This document shows, piece after piece, positions 17,072-23,587 of a stretch of 27,374 nucleotides of DNA (position 1 is the first letter of the stretch; every line of letters begins with the position of its first letter). The notes under the pieces are model-generated. The model was not told where the DNA came from, searched no databases, and worked only from the letters and a program-made list of their open reading frames with translations. Made by a program: the position numbers and the translations under genes. The stretch comes from Desulfatirhabdium sp964549995 (GTDB taxonomy: Bacteria; Desulfobacterota; Desulfobacteria; Desulfobacterales; Desulfatirhabdiaceae): positions 1-27,374 of the forward strand of contig CAZJXF010000037.1 in the NCBI GenBank assembly GCA_964549995.1. The letters run 5' to 3'.

Positions 17072-18184
17072 TCAGGGGGAGGAGGTGGAGATGGCGGCTG
17101 AGGGGATCAAAAAACAGTGGTCGGCTTCGAAGGCAACGGTGATATCGCTTCCGGCTTCAATGGCCACCTCCGGATCGATGGTCGTCATCAACAAGGTTTC
17201 TCCGATGCGGACTTCCGCTTCGTAAGCCTCGCCGACGAAAATCCGATGGATCACCTTTCCTTGGAAAACGTTCGGACGGATGTCACCTGTCGGGGGACCG
17301 ATCCGAATGAATTCCGGACGTGCGCAGAGCATGGCCTGCCCGCCGACGGGAATGCGGCGGGAGTTGCGTGTCTGGATCGGTCCCATGGCCGTATCGACCG
17401 TGGCATGGGTTTCGGTGTTGTGACGGACGGTGGCGGGGATCAGGTTGGCCCGGCCGATGAAATCGGCCACGAAGGGATCGTCCGTGTCGAAATAGATCTT
17501 CTTCGGATCGCCCACCTCGACGATCCGTCCCTTCTTCATGACGGCGATCCGATCGGAAAGCGCCAGGGCCTCGACCCGGTCATGGGTCACATAGACGGCC
17601 GTGATTTCGAGTTCGGTCAAAAATCGGTGCAGTTGCTTGCGGGTCTCTTCGCGAAGCTTGGCGTCGAGGTTGCTGAGCGGCTCATCGAACAGAATGACTT
17701 TCGGTTCCGCCACCAGGGCCCGGGCCAGGGCGACCCGCTGCTGCTGACCGCCGCTCAGCCTCGTGGCCGGACGGTTGCCGAAGCCTTCCAGTTGAACGAA
17801 CCGAAGGGCCCGCTCGACACGGGCCTGGATGTCGTTTCGGGGGATGTTACGGGCTCTCAGCGGATAGGCCACGTTCTCGAACACGTTCATGTGCGGCCAG
17901 ATCGCGTAGGTCTGAAAGACCATCCCCAGCCCCCGCTTTTCCGGCGGGAGGGAAATCCCCTTTTCGCTGGAAAAGACGATGTCCTCACCAATGGTGATTT
18001 CACCGGCATCGGGGGTTTCGAGACCCACGATACATCGCAGAAGTGTGGTCTTACCGCAGCCGCTGGGGCCGAGCAAGGTGAAGATCTCGTTGGAGGCGAT
18101 GGTCAGATCGACGTGATCGAGGGCTCGGATGCGTTTTCCGTCGGCTTCAAAGTCTCGGGTGACCCCTCGAATGCGCAGTTCCAT
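17072..18184 (-). CDS. ABC importer ATP-binding protein (FbpC/PotA-like)
   Basis: A 370-residue ATPase that powers the neighbouring permease. Motifs are complete: Walker A GPSGCGKTT, Q-loop in VFQTYAIWPHMNVFENVAYPLR, signature LSGGQQQRVALARAL, Walker B VILFDEPLSNLD, and H-loop VYVTHDR. The C-terminal ~120 residues form a TOBE-type regulatory domain (LCARPEFIRIGP; VFQGKVIHRIFVGEAYEAEVRIG; TVAFEADHCFLIP), as in iron, spermidine and phosphonate importers. The start ATG at 18184 (MELRIRGVTRDF) is chosen because it begins the conserved domain and lies 5 nt after the stop codon of the binding-protein gene. A longer in-frame extension to 18373 would run inside that gene and reads as non-protein-like sequence. 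Confidence 0.95.
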   Translation of the reverse strand: MELRIRGVTRDFEADGKRIRALDHVDLTIASNEIFTLLGPSGCGKTTLLRCIVGLETPDAGEITIGEDIVFSSEKGISLPPEKRGLGMVFQTYAIWPHMNVFENVAYPLRARNIPRNDIQARVERALRFVQLEGFGNRPATRLSGGQQQRVALARALVAEPKVILFDEPLSNLDAKLREETRKQLHRFLTELEITAVYVTHDRVEALALSDRIAVMKKGRIVEVGDPKKIYFDTDDPFVADFIGRANLIPATVRHNTETHATVDTAMGPIQTRNSRRIPVGGQAMLCARPEFIRIGPPTGDIRPNVFQGKVIHRIFVGEAYEAEVRIGETLLMTTIDPEVAIEAGSDITVAFEADHCFLIPSAAISTSSP

Positions 18185-18189
18185 GGCGG

Positions 18190-19182
18190 CTATTGGGCAA
18201 AGAAGATTTTCTTGAATTCCGCTCCCCATTTCTGGGTTTCTTCGTCCGAAAGCTCCCGGATGGGGACGACCTTGGCCTTTTCGATGCCGTCGATGGGCGG
18301 ATACACACCGGGCGCCAGCACATATTCGCCGACCTTGTCCGCCAGCAGTTTCATCGAAGGTTTCGAAAGCCACTCGTCCACAAACACTTTCGCCGCTTCC
18401 GGATGCGGTGCTTTGGCTGCAATGGCGATCGCCCGAGGGGTTCCCAAAATCGTGTCCACCCGGACCCAGTCGAGGGGGGCGGGCGCCTTGGTGATGATGT
18501 ATTTGGGCATGGAAATGGCGATGCGTTTTTCACCGCTTTCGATGGGCGCCGGTGTCGGACCGAAGGATTTCACGAACATGGGCCGATTGGCCGCAAGCCC
18601 CTTCACCCAGGCCATCCAGGCGCCGTCGCTGGGGAATACCTTGGCTTCCTTGAGCCCCACCAGCCAGCAGATGGTGGTGGCATGCGAGGAGGGATCCGGC
18701 ATGACGATCTGATCCTTCCATTTGGGATGGATGAGGTCTTCGTAGCGTTTGGGAATGTCTTCAGCCTTGATGAAATCCTTGTTGTAGATGGGAGCGACAT
18801 ATTCGATGCCGAACTGCACGATGGTATCGTCTCCCACCGCCCACTGCGGATATCCGGAAGCCTGAGGCGATCGATAGGGAGCCAGAACGCCCTTCTGTTT
18901 GAGCAGCTCGAGGATGGGAAGCGGCCCCTGCAGCACGTCCGCCTGAAGCTTTCCCGCCTCATGTTCCGTCAGCACCGTCGTCAGAAACTTCGAAGTATCC
19001 ACCCGCGTATAGATGCCTTCGATACCGGTCGTTTCCGTAAAGGCCTTCATGATCGGCTCGATGGCCGTAATGTTCGCATAGAAATTCACCTTGCCTTCCG
19101 CTTTGGCCTTCGCAAGGTCTCCAGCGAAAGCCGGAGAGACGAGAAGCATCAGACATACTGCGATCAACGTCCACCTTTTCAT
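18190..19182 (-). CDS. ABC importer periplasmic substrate-binding protein, family 1
   Basis: A 330-residue exported protein with a clear signal peptide (MKRWTLIAVCLMLLVSPAFA, cleavage after AFA). The mature part has the bacterial extracellular solute-binding family 1 pattern seen in iron(III), thiamine, polyamine and phosphonate importers: KVNFYANITAIEPIMKAFTETTGIEG near the start, DVLQGPLPILELLKQKGVL, YEDLIHPKWKDQIVMPDPSS, and ALAIAAKAPHPEAAKVFVDEWLS-like text near the C-terminus. The paired tyrosines of classical FbpA ferric-binding proteins were not found, so iron is not assured. The start is supported by GAAAGGAGG ending about 6 nt upstream. It is the first gene of the ABC operon, 142 bp downstream of the sigma-54 regulator gene on the same strand. 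Confidence 0.93.
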   Translation of the reverse strand: MKRWTLIAVCLMLLVSPAFAGDLAKAKAEGKVNFYANITAIEPIMKAFTETTGIEGIYTRVDTSKFLTTVLTEHEAGKLQADVLQGPLPILELLKQKGVLAPYRSPQASGYPQWAVGDDTIVQFGIEYVAPIYNKDFIKAEDIPKRYEDLIHPKWKDQIVMPDPSSHATTICWLVGLKEAKVFPSDGAWMAWVKGLAANRPMFVKSFGPTPAPIESGEKRIAISMPKYIITKAPAPLDWVRVDTILGTPRAIAIAAKAPHPEAAKVFVDEWLSKPSMKLLADKVGEYVLAPGVYPPIDGIEKAKVVPIRELSDEETQKWGAEFKKIFFAQ

Positions 19183-19299
19183 CGATATCCTCCTTTCAGT
19201 AGTTCAAGAGAATGCCCGGCCCAACGATCTCCCGCTGCTTCAAACACGTTTCCGCTGCAGCATCGAAAGGCGTACCCGCTTCCATGCTCAGGCCCGGAA

Positions 19300-19320
19300 C
19301 TACCCGAAAATCGGGGGTAG
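19300..19320. terminator. Hairpin between the regulator and the ABC operon
   Basis: CTACCCGAAAATCGGGGGTAG forms a near-perfect stem just after the stop codon of the regulator gene. On the minus strand no T-run follows it, so it is at best a weak terminator or an mRNA 3' end stabiliser separating the regulator from the transporter genes. Confidence 0.4.
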
Positions 19321-19324
19321 ACAG

Positions 19325-20704
19325 TTACGGTTCCTGATCCTTTGGATCGGCCAGTCCATAGCGATGAATCCAGTTCCATACGGTGATTCTGGAAACGCCG
19401 AGGAGTTTGGCTGCAGCCGTTCGGTTGCCTTTGGTTTGTCGAAGGGCTGCGATCAGTCGCTGCTTTTTGTCTTCAACCGGATCGAGGTCTACCGCATGGG
19501 GCAACGATTTAACGGATGGATCTCGAATTTCCGGCGGTAGGTGGATGGTCTCGATAACGGACTCTCGGCAAGTGACACAGGCATATTCGAGGGCGCTCTT
19601 GAATTCTCGAACATTTCCGGGCCAGGGATAGCGCATCAGAACCTGCATGGCTTCAGGAGAAATGCCGTCGATGATTTTTTCGATTTTGAGGCAGATGCGC
19701 TTGAGAAAATGTTCGGTGATTAACGGGATGTCATCGGTTCGCATCCTTAAGGGCGGCAAGTGAATGGGAAGCACATGGATACGGTAATAGAAATCGGACC
19801 GGAAAACGCCGGTTTCCATCAGCTTTCGTAGATCGCGGTTGGTAGCCGTAATAATGCGGACATCCACCGGAATCGATGTGTTGTCGCCAACCCGTTCGAT
19901 GACCCGTTCCTCGAGAACCCGTAGAAGTTTGACCTGGATCGAAAGCGGCAGATCTCCAATTTCATCAAGAAAGATGCTTCCACCGGATGCCGCCTCGAAC
20001 CGTCCAGCCCGGTTCTGATAAGCCCCCGTGAAGGCGCCCTTCACATGCCCGAAGAGCTCGCTTTCCAATAGGGATTCGTTCAATGCCGCACAATTGACCT
20101 TGATGTACGGTTTATCCTTGCGTTTCGAATGGCTGTGAATGGCCTGAGCCACCAACTCCTTTCCCGTACCGCTTTCTCCGAGAATGAGAACCGGGGCATC
20201 GGTTGCAGCCACGTTGTGGATCATTTCGAAGACCTGAAGCATGGGTGGCGAAGAACCGATGATCCCTGAAAACCCGACCTCCGAATGAAGTTCCTTGCGA
20301 GCCTGTTGGAGGAGGTTCTCCTTGACGATCAGTTCGGAAATATCGGTCATGGTTTCGACAGCACCGATGAGTCGTCCATCGCTGTCTTTCAGGATGGATG
20401 CGTTTTTGATGATCGGAACCGTTCGGCCGTCTTTGCGAATGAGCGTGCTTTGTTGTTTCTTGAGGGATCCAGTTTTAAAGAGCTTGCACCAATGCAAACC
20501 GTTCCGTTCACGCACCATTTCACATGCATCACAATTGAGGGCGGAACAGGGACGACCAACCAACTCGCTTCGATCGTATCCGGAAATGACTTCAAGCCCG
20601 TGGTTGACCGACAGGATAGTCCCCGTCCGATCCACGATCATGACGCCGTCCTGAATCGTCTCGACCACGGTTTTCCAATAGCGATTGAGTTCCTGTTCCT
20701 GCAC
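19325..20704 (-). CDS. PAS domain sigma-54-dependent transcriptional activator, Fis-type HTH
   Basis: A 459-residue enhancer-binding protein. An N-terminal PAS domain (about residues 8-130) contains four cysteines in the pattern C-x4-C-x2-C-x11-C (C53, C58, C61, C73), suggesting a metal or redox sensor. The AAA+ domain (about 145-375) has Walker A GESGTGKELVA, the sigma-54 contact loop GAFTGA, Walker B GGSIFLDEIGDL and an R-finger region typical of NtrC-type activators. The C-terminal Fis helix-turn-helix is AAAKLLGVSRITVWNWIHRYG. The start is GTG with GAAGGA 10 nt upstream. There is no receiver domain, so it probably senses its signal directly. It is divergent from a -24/-12 promoter of the hdr operon about 400 bp away, its most likely target; the ABC operon on its other side is a second possibility. 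Confidence 0.93.
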   Translation of the reverse strand: MQEQELNRYWKTVVETIQDGVMIVDRTGTILSVNHGLEVISGYDRSELVGRPCSALNCDACEMVRERNGLHWCKLFKTGSLKKQQSTLIRKDGRTVPIIKNASILKDSDGRLIGAVETMTDISELIVKENLLQQARKELHSEVGFSGIIGSSPPMLQVFEMIHNVAATDAPVLILGESGTGKELVAQAIHSHSKRKDKPYIKVNCAALNESLLESELFGHVKGAFTGAYQNRAGRFEAASGGSIFLDEIGDLPLSIQVKLLRVLEERVIERVGDNTSIPVDVRIITATNRDLRKLMETGVFRSDFYYRIHVLPIHLPPLRMRTDDIPLITEHFLKRICLKIEKIIDGISPEAMQVLMRYPWPGNVREFKSALEYACVTCRESVIETIHLPPEIRDPSVKSLPHAVDLDPVEDKKQRLIAALRQTKGNRTAAAKLLGVSRITVWNWIHRYGLADPKDQEP

Positions 20705-20749
20705 GGTTGGCTGTCCTTCAACAGGTATGAAGAATGGATGCTACGCTCC

Positions 20750-20778
20750 GCTATAATCGATTTTACTCCATAGATCAA
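20750..20778 (-). promoter_or_regulatory. Sigma-70 type promoter of the regulator gene
   Basis: On the minus strand TTGATC (20778-20773) and TATAGC (20755-20750) are spaced by 17 bp, each matching four of six consensus bases. It sits about 45 bp upstream of the GTG start and directly next to a palindromic insertion element. Confidence 0.45.
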
Positions 20779-20782
20779 TCCT

Positions 20783-20906
20783 GACGGCTTCGCAAAAAGT
20801 CAGTGAGTCTTCAGCGAGCCGCATGGGGGGGCACACCTTTTTCGCTGCATCGGAAAAACTCAGCCGCCCGAGCTCGTAAGGGCCGGCGACTTTTTGCGAT
20901 GCCATC
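20783..20906 (+). repeat. Palindromic repeat element, copy 3
   Basis: A 124-bp element with ends GACGGCTTCGCAAAAAGTC and GACTTTTTGCGATGCCATC, inverted repeats with two mismatches. The ends are of the same type as in copies 1 and 2 but the interior differs (GCATGGGGGGGCACACCTTT and onward) and resembles copy 4. The hexamer AATCCT flanks it on both sides (20777-20782 and 20907-20912); counting identical end bases the direct repeat is 11 bp, ATCAATCCTGA. This looks like a target-site duplication, so the element is probably mobile. Confidence 0.82.
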
Positions 20907-20947
20907 AATCCTGAGGATCCCTCGCTCGGTAATACCGTTCAGCCCTT

Positions 20948-20981
20948 GTTAAAGTGATAGACAGGGTCTTAACGATGTTAA
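20948..20981. promoter_or_regulatory. Candidate upstream activator site for the sigma-54 regulator
   Basis: TTAAC-GAT-GTTAA (20969-20981) is a perfect 5-bp-arm dyad, and a further GTTAA half site lies at 20948-20952. The dyad is about 145 bp upstream of the -24/-12 promoter at 21107, a usual distance for enhancer-binding proteins. No other marked structure was seen between 20915 and 21106. Confidence 0.4.
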
Positions 20982-21106
20982 ACAGGTTTTATGGATGATC
21001 AGGGGATACTTCGGGTTAGTCATCGGGCGGATACAGGATGCGGTTCAAAAGGATAGATGCTTTCTAACGACAAGGAATGGTTGCGGTTCGTGGCTTTTTC
21101 TCGATT

Positions 21107-21122
21107 TGGCATTGCAGTTGCA
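21107..21122 (+). promoter_or_regulatory. Sigma-54 (-24/-12) promoter of the tusA-hdr operon
   Basis: TGGCATTGCAGTTGCA matches the sigma-54 consensus TGGCAC-N5-TTGCA closely, with the invariant GG and GC exactly 10 bp apart. The predicted transcript starts near 21133, so an upstream in-frame ATG at 21057 would not be transcribed and the first usable start is ATG 21213. Confidence 0.8.
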
Positions 21123-21212
21123 AACGACTCCTCAATAAACGCTTCGTGGGACATCCGAATTGGTTCAAAACGTTCTGAACGTACGATCGAAACCAGCTCG
21201 AGGAAAAAAACG

Positions 21213-21725
21213 ATGCATAGGCGTTCCCATCACCTGGTGGATTTCAAGAAAGAACTTTCGCCCCTGGCACTGATGCGTATTTCTGATCTGATCCGGAACA
21301 TGAAACTCGGGAAGATCATTGAAATCCGCACCTATGATCAGGACGACTGGGAAAATCTGCGCCTCGTTCTGCATTCGTACCAAAAAAACATTCCTTTCGA
21401 CATTCAAGAAAAGAAACAAGGTGCCTGCAACATCACCCTCATCACCATGTCCAACCAACAGGAGGTATATATGACCACCGATCAATTGTCCGCTCTGACC
21501 GTAGCACACACCGTGGATGCCCGAGGCAGCGCATGCCCGGGGCCGCTTCTCGAGGCCAAGAAAGGCATCGGAAAAGTCAAGGTAGGGGAAGTGCTCGAAA
21601 TCTATTCCAGCGATCCAGGAACCAAGACGGATATCCCGGCCTGGGCAAAGAAAGCCGGGCATGAATTTTTGGGCGTTCTGCCGACCGACGGGTATGACAA
21701 GCTCTTCGTTCGACGGAAGAAATAA
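21213..21725 (+). CDS. Tandem TusA-like sulfur-carrier protein (first domain without catalytic Cys)
   Basis: A 170-residue open frame with two TusA/SirA-type domains. In the second (from about residue 87), VDARGSACPGPLLEAKKGIGKVKVGEVLEIYSSDPGTKTDIPAWAKKAGHEFLGV is canonical, with the CPGP cysteine that carries persulfide. The first reads VDFKKELSPLALMRISDLIRNMKLGKIIEIRTYDQDDWENLRLVL and aligns with the fold but has SPLA in place of CPxP, so it cannot carry sulfur. TusA proteins deliver sulfur to partner enzymes, in sulfur-oxidising bacteria to Hdr-like complexes. ATG 21213 has GAGGA about 9 nt upstream and lies after the sigma-54 start site. A stronger internal start exists at 21471, so both a fused and a short product are possible. 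It is the first gene of the hdr operon. Confidence 0.75.
   Translation: MHRRSHHLVDFKKELSPLALMRISDLIRNMKLGKIIEIRTYDQDDWENLRLVLHSYQKNIPFDIQEKKQGACNITLITMSNQQEVYMTTDQLSALTVAHTVDARGSACPGPLLEAKKGIGKVKVGEVLEIYSSDPGTKTDIPAWAKKAGHEFLGVLPTDGYDKLFVRRKK
21460..21473 (+). promoter_or_regulatory. Strong internal ribosome binding site and ATG in the tandem tusA frame
   Basis: AGGAGG-TATAT-ATG is the best Shine-Dalgarno/start pair of this gene. It lies in frame with the upstream domain, with no stop codon between, exactly at the border of the two TusA-like domains. Confidence 0.7.
21471..21725 (+). CDS. TusA-family sulfurtransferase (short product from the internal start)
   Basis: An 84-residue protein starting MTTDQLSALTVAHTVDARG, the length of a normal single-domain TusA, with the complete CPGP motif and the DIPAWAKKAGH helix. 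It is listed as a separate possible product because its ribosome binding site is stronger than that of the longer frame beginning at 21213. Which of the two, or both, is made cannot be decided from sequence. Confidence 0.6.
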   Translation: MTTDQLSALTVAHTVDARGSACPGPLLEAKKGIGKVKVGEVLEIYSSDPGTKTDIPAWAKKAGHEFLGVLPTDGYDKLFVRRKK

Positions 21726-21763
21726 GCCCTATCCGGCATCCAACAGGCTGAAGGATCGATCCC

Positions 21764-22189
21764 ATGACGACATCCGCACCTTCATACACCGGCAAGATTC
21801 TCATCCTGGCTACCGAAGCTTGCGCTTATCCGGGCGCCGATTCGGTCGGGCAGGCCCATGCGGGATATCCTCCCAACACCTATGTGCTTCGGGTCCGGTC
21901 TCCTGTCATGTTTCCGGAACGCTTCTATATGGATTGTTTCCGCAAGGGTATCGACGGGATCATCGTGATGTCTTGCGGGGAAGAGTGCCCGTATCCAGGG
22001 GCATACAAGGCGCTCGCCGAGCGCATCGACCGGGTATATCGGCAGATGAAGGCCGAGGGGATCGATCTGAAACGGCTTCGGCTCACAGCTATCTGTACGG
22101 TCTGCAACCGGGCGTTTCTCAAAGAAGTCAACGATATGAACCAGTGGATCACCGAAAACGGTCCGGTTCGGTTCCAGGAAGCCGCATGA
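21764..22189 (+). CDS. MvhD-like hydrogenase/heterodisulfide reductase iron-sulfur subunit (variant)
   Basis: A 141-residue protein of the MvhD/FlpD type, which passes electrons through a [2Fe-2S] cluster to HdrA in bifurcating complexes. The family frame is visible: ILILATEACAYPGADSVG, YPPNTYVLRVRSP, FRKGIDGIIVMSCGEECPYPGAY and RLRLTAICTVCNRAF. The cysteine set is unusual: the CxxC near residue 20 is reduced to one Cys, the MCSG motif has become VRSP, the CHPGDC-type pair is kept as SCGEEC, and a new CTVC appears near the C-terminus. Cluster type and ligands may therefore differ from MvhD. GAAGGAT precedes the ATG; 38 bp separate it from the tusA stop. Its position beside two HdrA genes supports a role as electron entry or exit subunit. 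Confidence 0.82.
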   Translation: MTTSAPSYTGKILILATEACAYPGADSVGQAHAGYPPNTYVLRVRSPVMFPERFYMDCFRKGIDGIIVMSCGEECPYPGAYKALAERIDRVYRQMKAEGIDLKRLRLTAICTVCNRAFLKEVNDMNQWITENGPVRFQEAA

Positions 22190-22242
22190 ACCGGTCCGAA
22201 GCTGACGGCCCGGTTCATGCCACCCCTCGTGAACCGGGCCGT
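22185..22242 (+). promoter_or_regulatory. Mutually exclusive hairpins between mvhD and the first hdrA (candidate attenuator)
   Basis: Three segments can pair in two ways: A = CATGAACCGG (22185-22194, containing the mvhD stop codon), B = ACGGCCCGGTTCATG (22205-22219), C = TGAACCGGGCCGT (22230-22242). B:C is a perfect 13-bp stem with a 12-nt loop followed by TTT; A:B is a perfect 10-bp stem. A ribosome on the mvhD stop would cover A and favour B:C. The T-run is short, so termination would be leaky; RNA processing or differential mRNA stability is an alternative. Confidence 0.55.
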
Positions 22243-22267
22243 TTGGCCATTCTTTAGAGGAAATTCC

Positions 22268-23563
22268 ATGAATACGACAAACAATCGGGTCTTTGATACG
22301 CTGGTCGTTGGCGGCGGCATTGCCGGACTTCAGGCCGCCCTCGATCTGGCGGACCAGGGATATCGGGTGGCCGTTCTGGAGAAAGGCGCTTCCATCGGCG
22401 GGAAAATGATCCGACTGTCCAAGGTGTTCCCGACCCTCGATTGCGCCAGCTGCATTACCACCCCCAAGATGGCTGCCGCCGCCCACCATCCCAATATCAC
22501 ACTGTTTACGGATTGTGATCTGAACAGCATGACGAAAGTCGATACGCGGTTCAAGGCCCGGATCACCCAACGTCCTCGATATGTGGATGTGTCCAAATGC
22601 ATCGGCTGTCGTCAGTGTGAATACGCATGCCCCGTCCTGGTGCCTGACGTCGAACAAGGCGGCTTTTCCGCTCGAAAGGCCATCTGCATTCCTTTTTCAA
22701 ACGCCATTCCACAGAAGGCCATTCTCGATCCGGAACACTGCATGCTTTGCGGCAAATGCGAAAAGGTCTGCCCGACTCAGGCGGTCGATTACCTGCAGCA
22801 ACCGTTCGAATTCGTCCTGATGGCATCGGCCGTGGTGCTGAGCACCGGTTACGAGATGATCGACTACCGGGACAAACCGCAGTACGGCATGGGCGAAGTT
22901 CCCAACGTCATCGACGCCTTGCAGATGGAGCGGCTGCTTGCGCCGCACGGCCCCTACAATCGGGTGCTTCGCCCCTCGGACGGCAAGGAGCCCGACACCA
23001 TCGCCTTCGTGCAATGCGCCGGCTCCCGGGATCACAGCATGGGCGTGGGCTATTGCTCCCGCTTTTGCTGCATGTATGCCATCAAACAGGCCATGCTTCT
23101 GTCAGGGGCGTTGCCTCTTGCCGAAATCCGTATCTATTACATGGACATTCGCGCCTTCGGAAAGAATTACGAACAGTTTTATCAGAACGCCAAAGCCATG
23201 GGGATCGAATTCGTGAAAGCCAAGGTAGCCAGGCTCGATGCAGCCGATGAAGGACGGGTTCGAGTGCGTTACGAGGATCAACTCGAAGGCGGGGCTATGG
23301 AAGCGGAGCACGATCTGGTGGTGTTGTCGATGGGCGTCGTTCCCGGATGGCATCCGCAGGGTATCGTACCGGTGTCCTGCCATGAGGATCGCTTCATCCG
23401 TCAGATTCAGCCCAAGGCCCAGCCGACGTGGACGGATCTTCCGGGGGTGTTCGTGGCTGGCGCGGCCGCCGGCCCTAAGGATATCGTGGACAGCATTGCC
23501 GAGGCCGGTAGTGCGGCCATGCAGGCGGCCAATTATCTGAAGGCTGTGGCATCGTCAGCCTGA
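22268..23563 (+). CDS. HdrA-like flavoprotein, short form (QmoA-like)
   Basis: A 431-residue FAD protein related to heterodisulfide reductase subunit A and QmoA. It begins with the dinucleotide-binding motif VVGGGIAGLQAALDLADQG (about residues 14-32). The HdrA cysteine loop is present as FPTLDCASCITTPKM (about 72-86). Two ferredoxin motifs, CIGCRQCEYACP and CMLCGKCEKVCP, are inserted at about residues 114-180. VQCAGSRDH and YCSRFCCMYAIKQA supply the conserved HdrA cysteines. It lacks the N-terminal domain of long HdrA proteins, which its neighbour has. ATG 22268 is chosen for AGAGGAAA just upstream; the in-frame sequence before it is the intergenic hairpin. HdrA-type proteins relay or bifurcate electrons between ferredoxins, NADH or hydrogenase modules and HdrBC. 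Confidence 0.9.
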   Translation: MNTTNNRVFDTLVVGGGIAGLQAALDLADQGYRVAVLEKGASIGGKMIRLSKVFPTLDCASCITTPKMAAAAHHPNITLFTDCDLNSMTKVDTRFKARITQRPRYVDVSKCIGCRQCEYACPVLVPDVEQGGFSARKAICIPFSNAIPQKAILDPEHCMLCGKCEKVCPTQAVDYLQQPFEFVLMASAVVLSTGYEMIDYRDKPQYGMGEVPNVIDALQMERLLAPHGPYNRVLRPSDGKEPDTIAFVQCAGSRDHSMGVGYCSRFCCMYAIKQAMLLSGALPLAEIRIYYMDIRAFGKNYEQFYQNAKAMGIEFVKAKVARLDAADEGRVRVRYEDQLEGGAMEAEHDLVVLSMGVVPGWHPQGIVPVSCHEDRFIRQIQPKAQPTWTDLPGVFVAGAAAGPKDIVDSIAEAGSAAMQAANYLKAVASSA

Positions 23564-23587
23564 ATCCATCAAGTATCGGAGCCATCG

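Noticed and set aside
15697..17142. Plus-strand open frame (481 codons) opposite the permease
   Set aside because: Composition is extreme (Asp, Glu, Gly, His, Arg rich), typical of antisense to hydrophobic segments; the minus strand encodes a complete permease.
17117..18712. Plus-strand open frame (531 codons) opposite the ABC ATPase and binding protein
   Set aside because: It crosses two well-supported minus-strand genes and shows no domain.
19183..19299. Sigma-54 promoter before the binding-protein gene (minus strand TGGAAGCGGGTACGCC)
   Set aside because: The GG-GC spacing is right but most other consensus positions are wrong; not enough to call.
18193..19320. Plus-strand open frame (375 codons) opposite the binding protein
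   Set aside because: Antisense shadow of a gene with a signal peptide, strong ribosome binding site and family motifs.
21057..21212. N-terminal extension of the tandem TusA frame
   Set aside because: The sigma-54 promoter at 21107-21122 lies inside it, so its start codon would precede the transcript; no ribosome binding site and no fold similarity.
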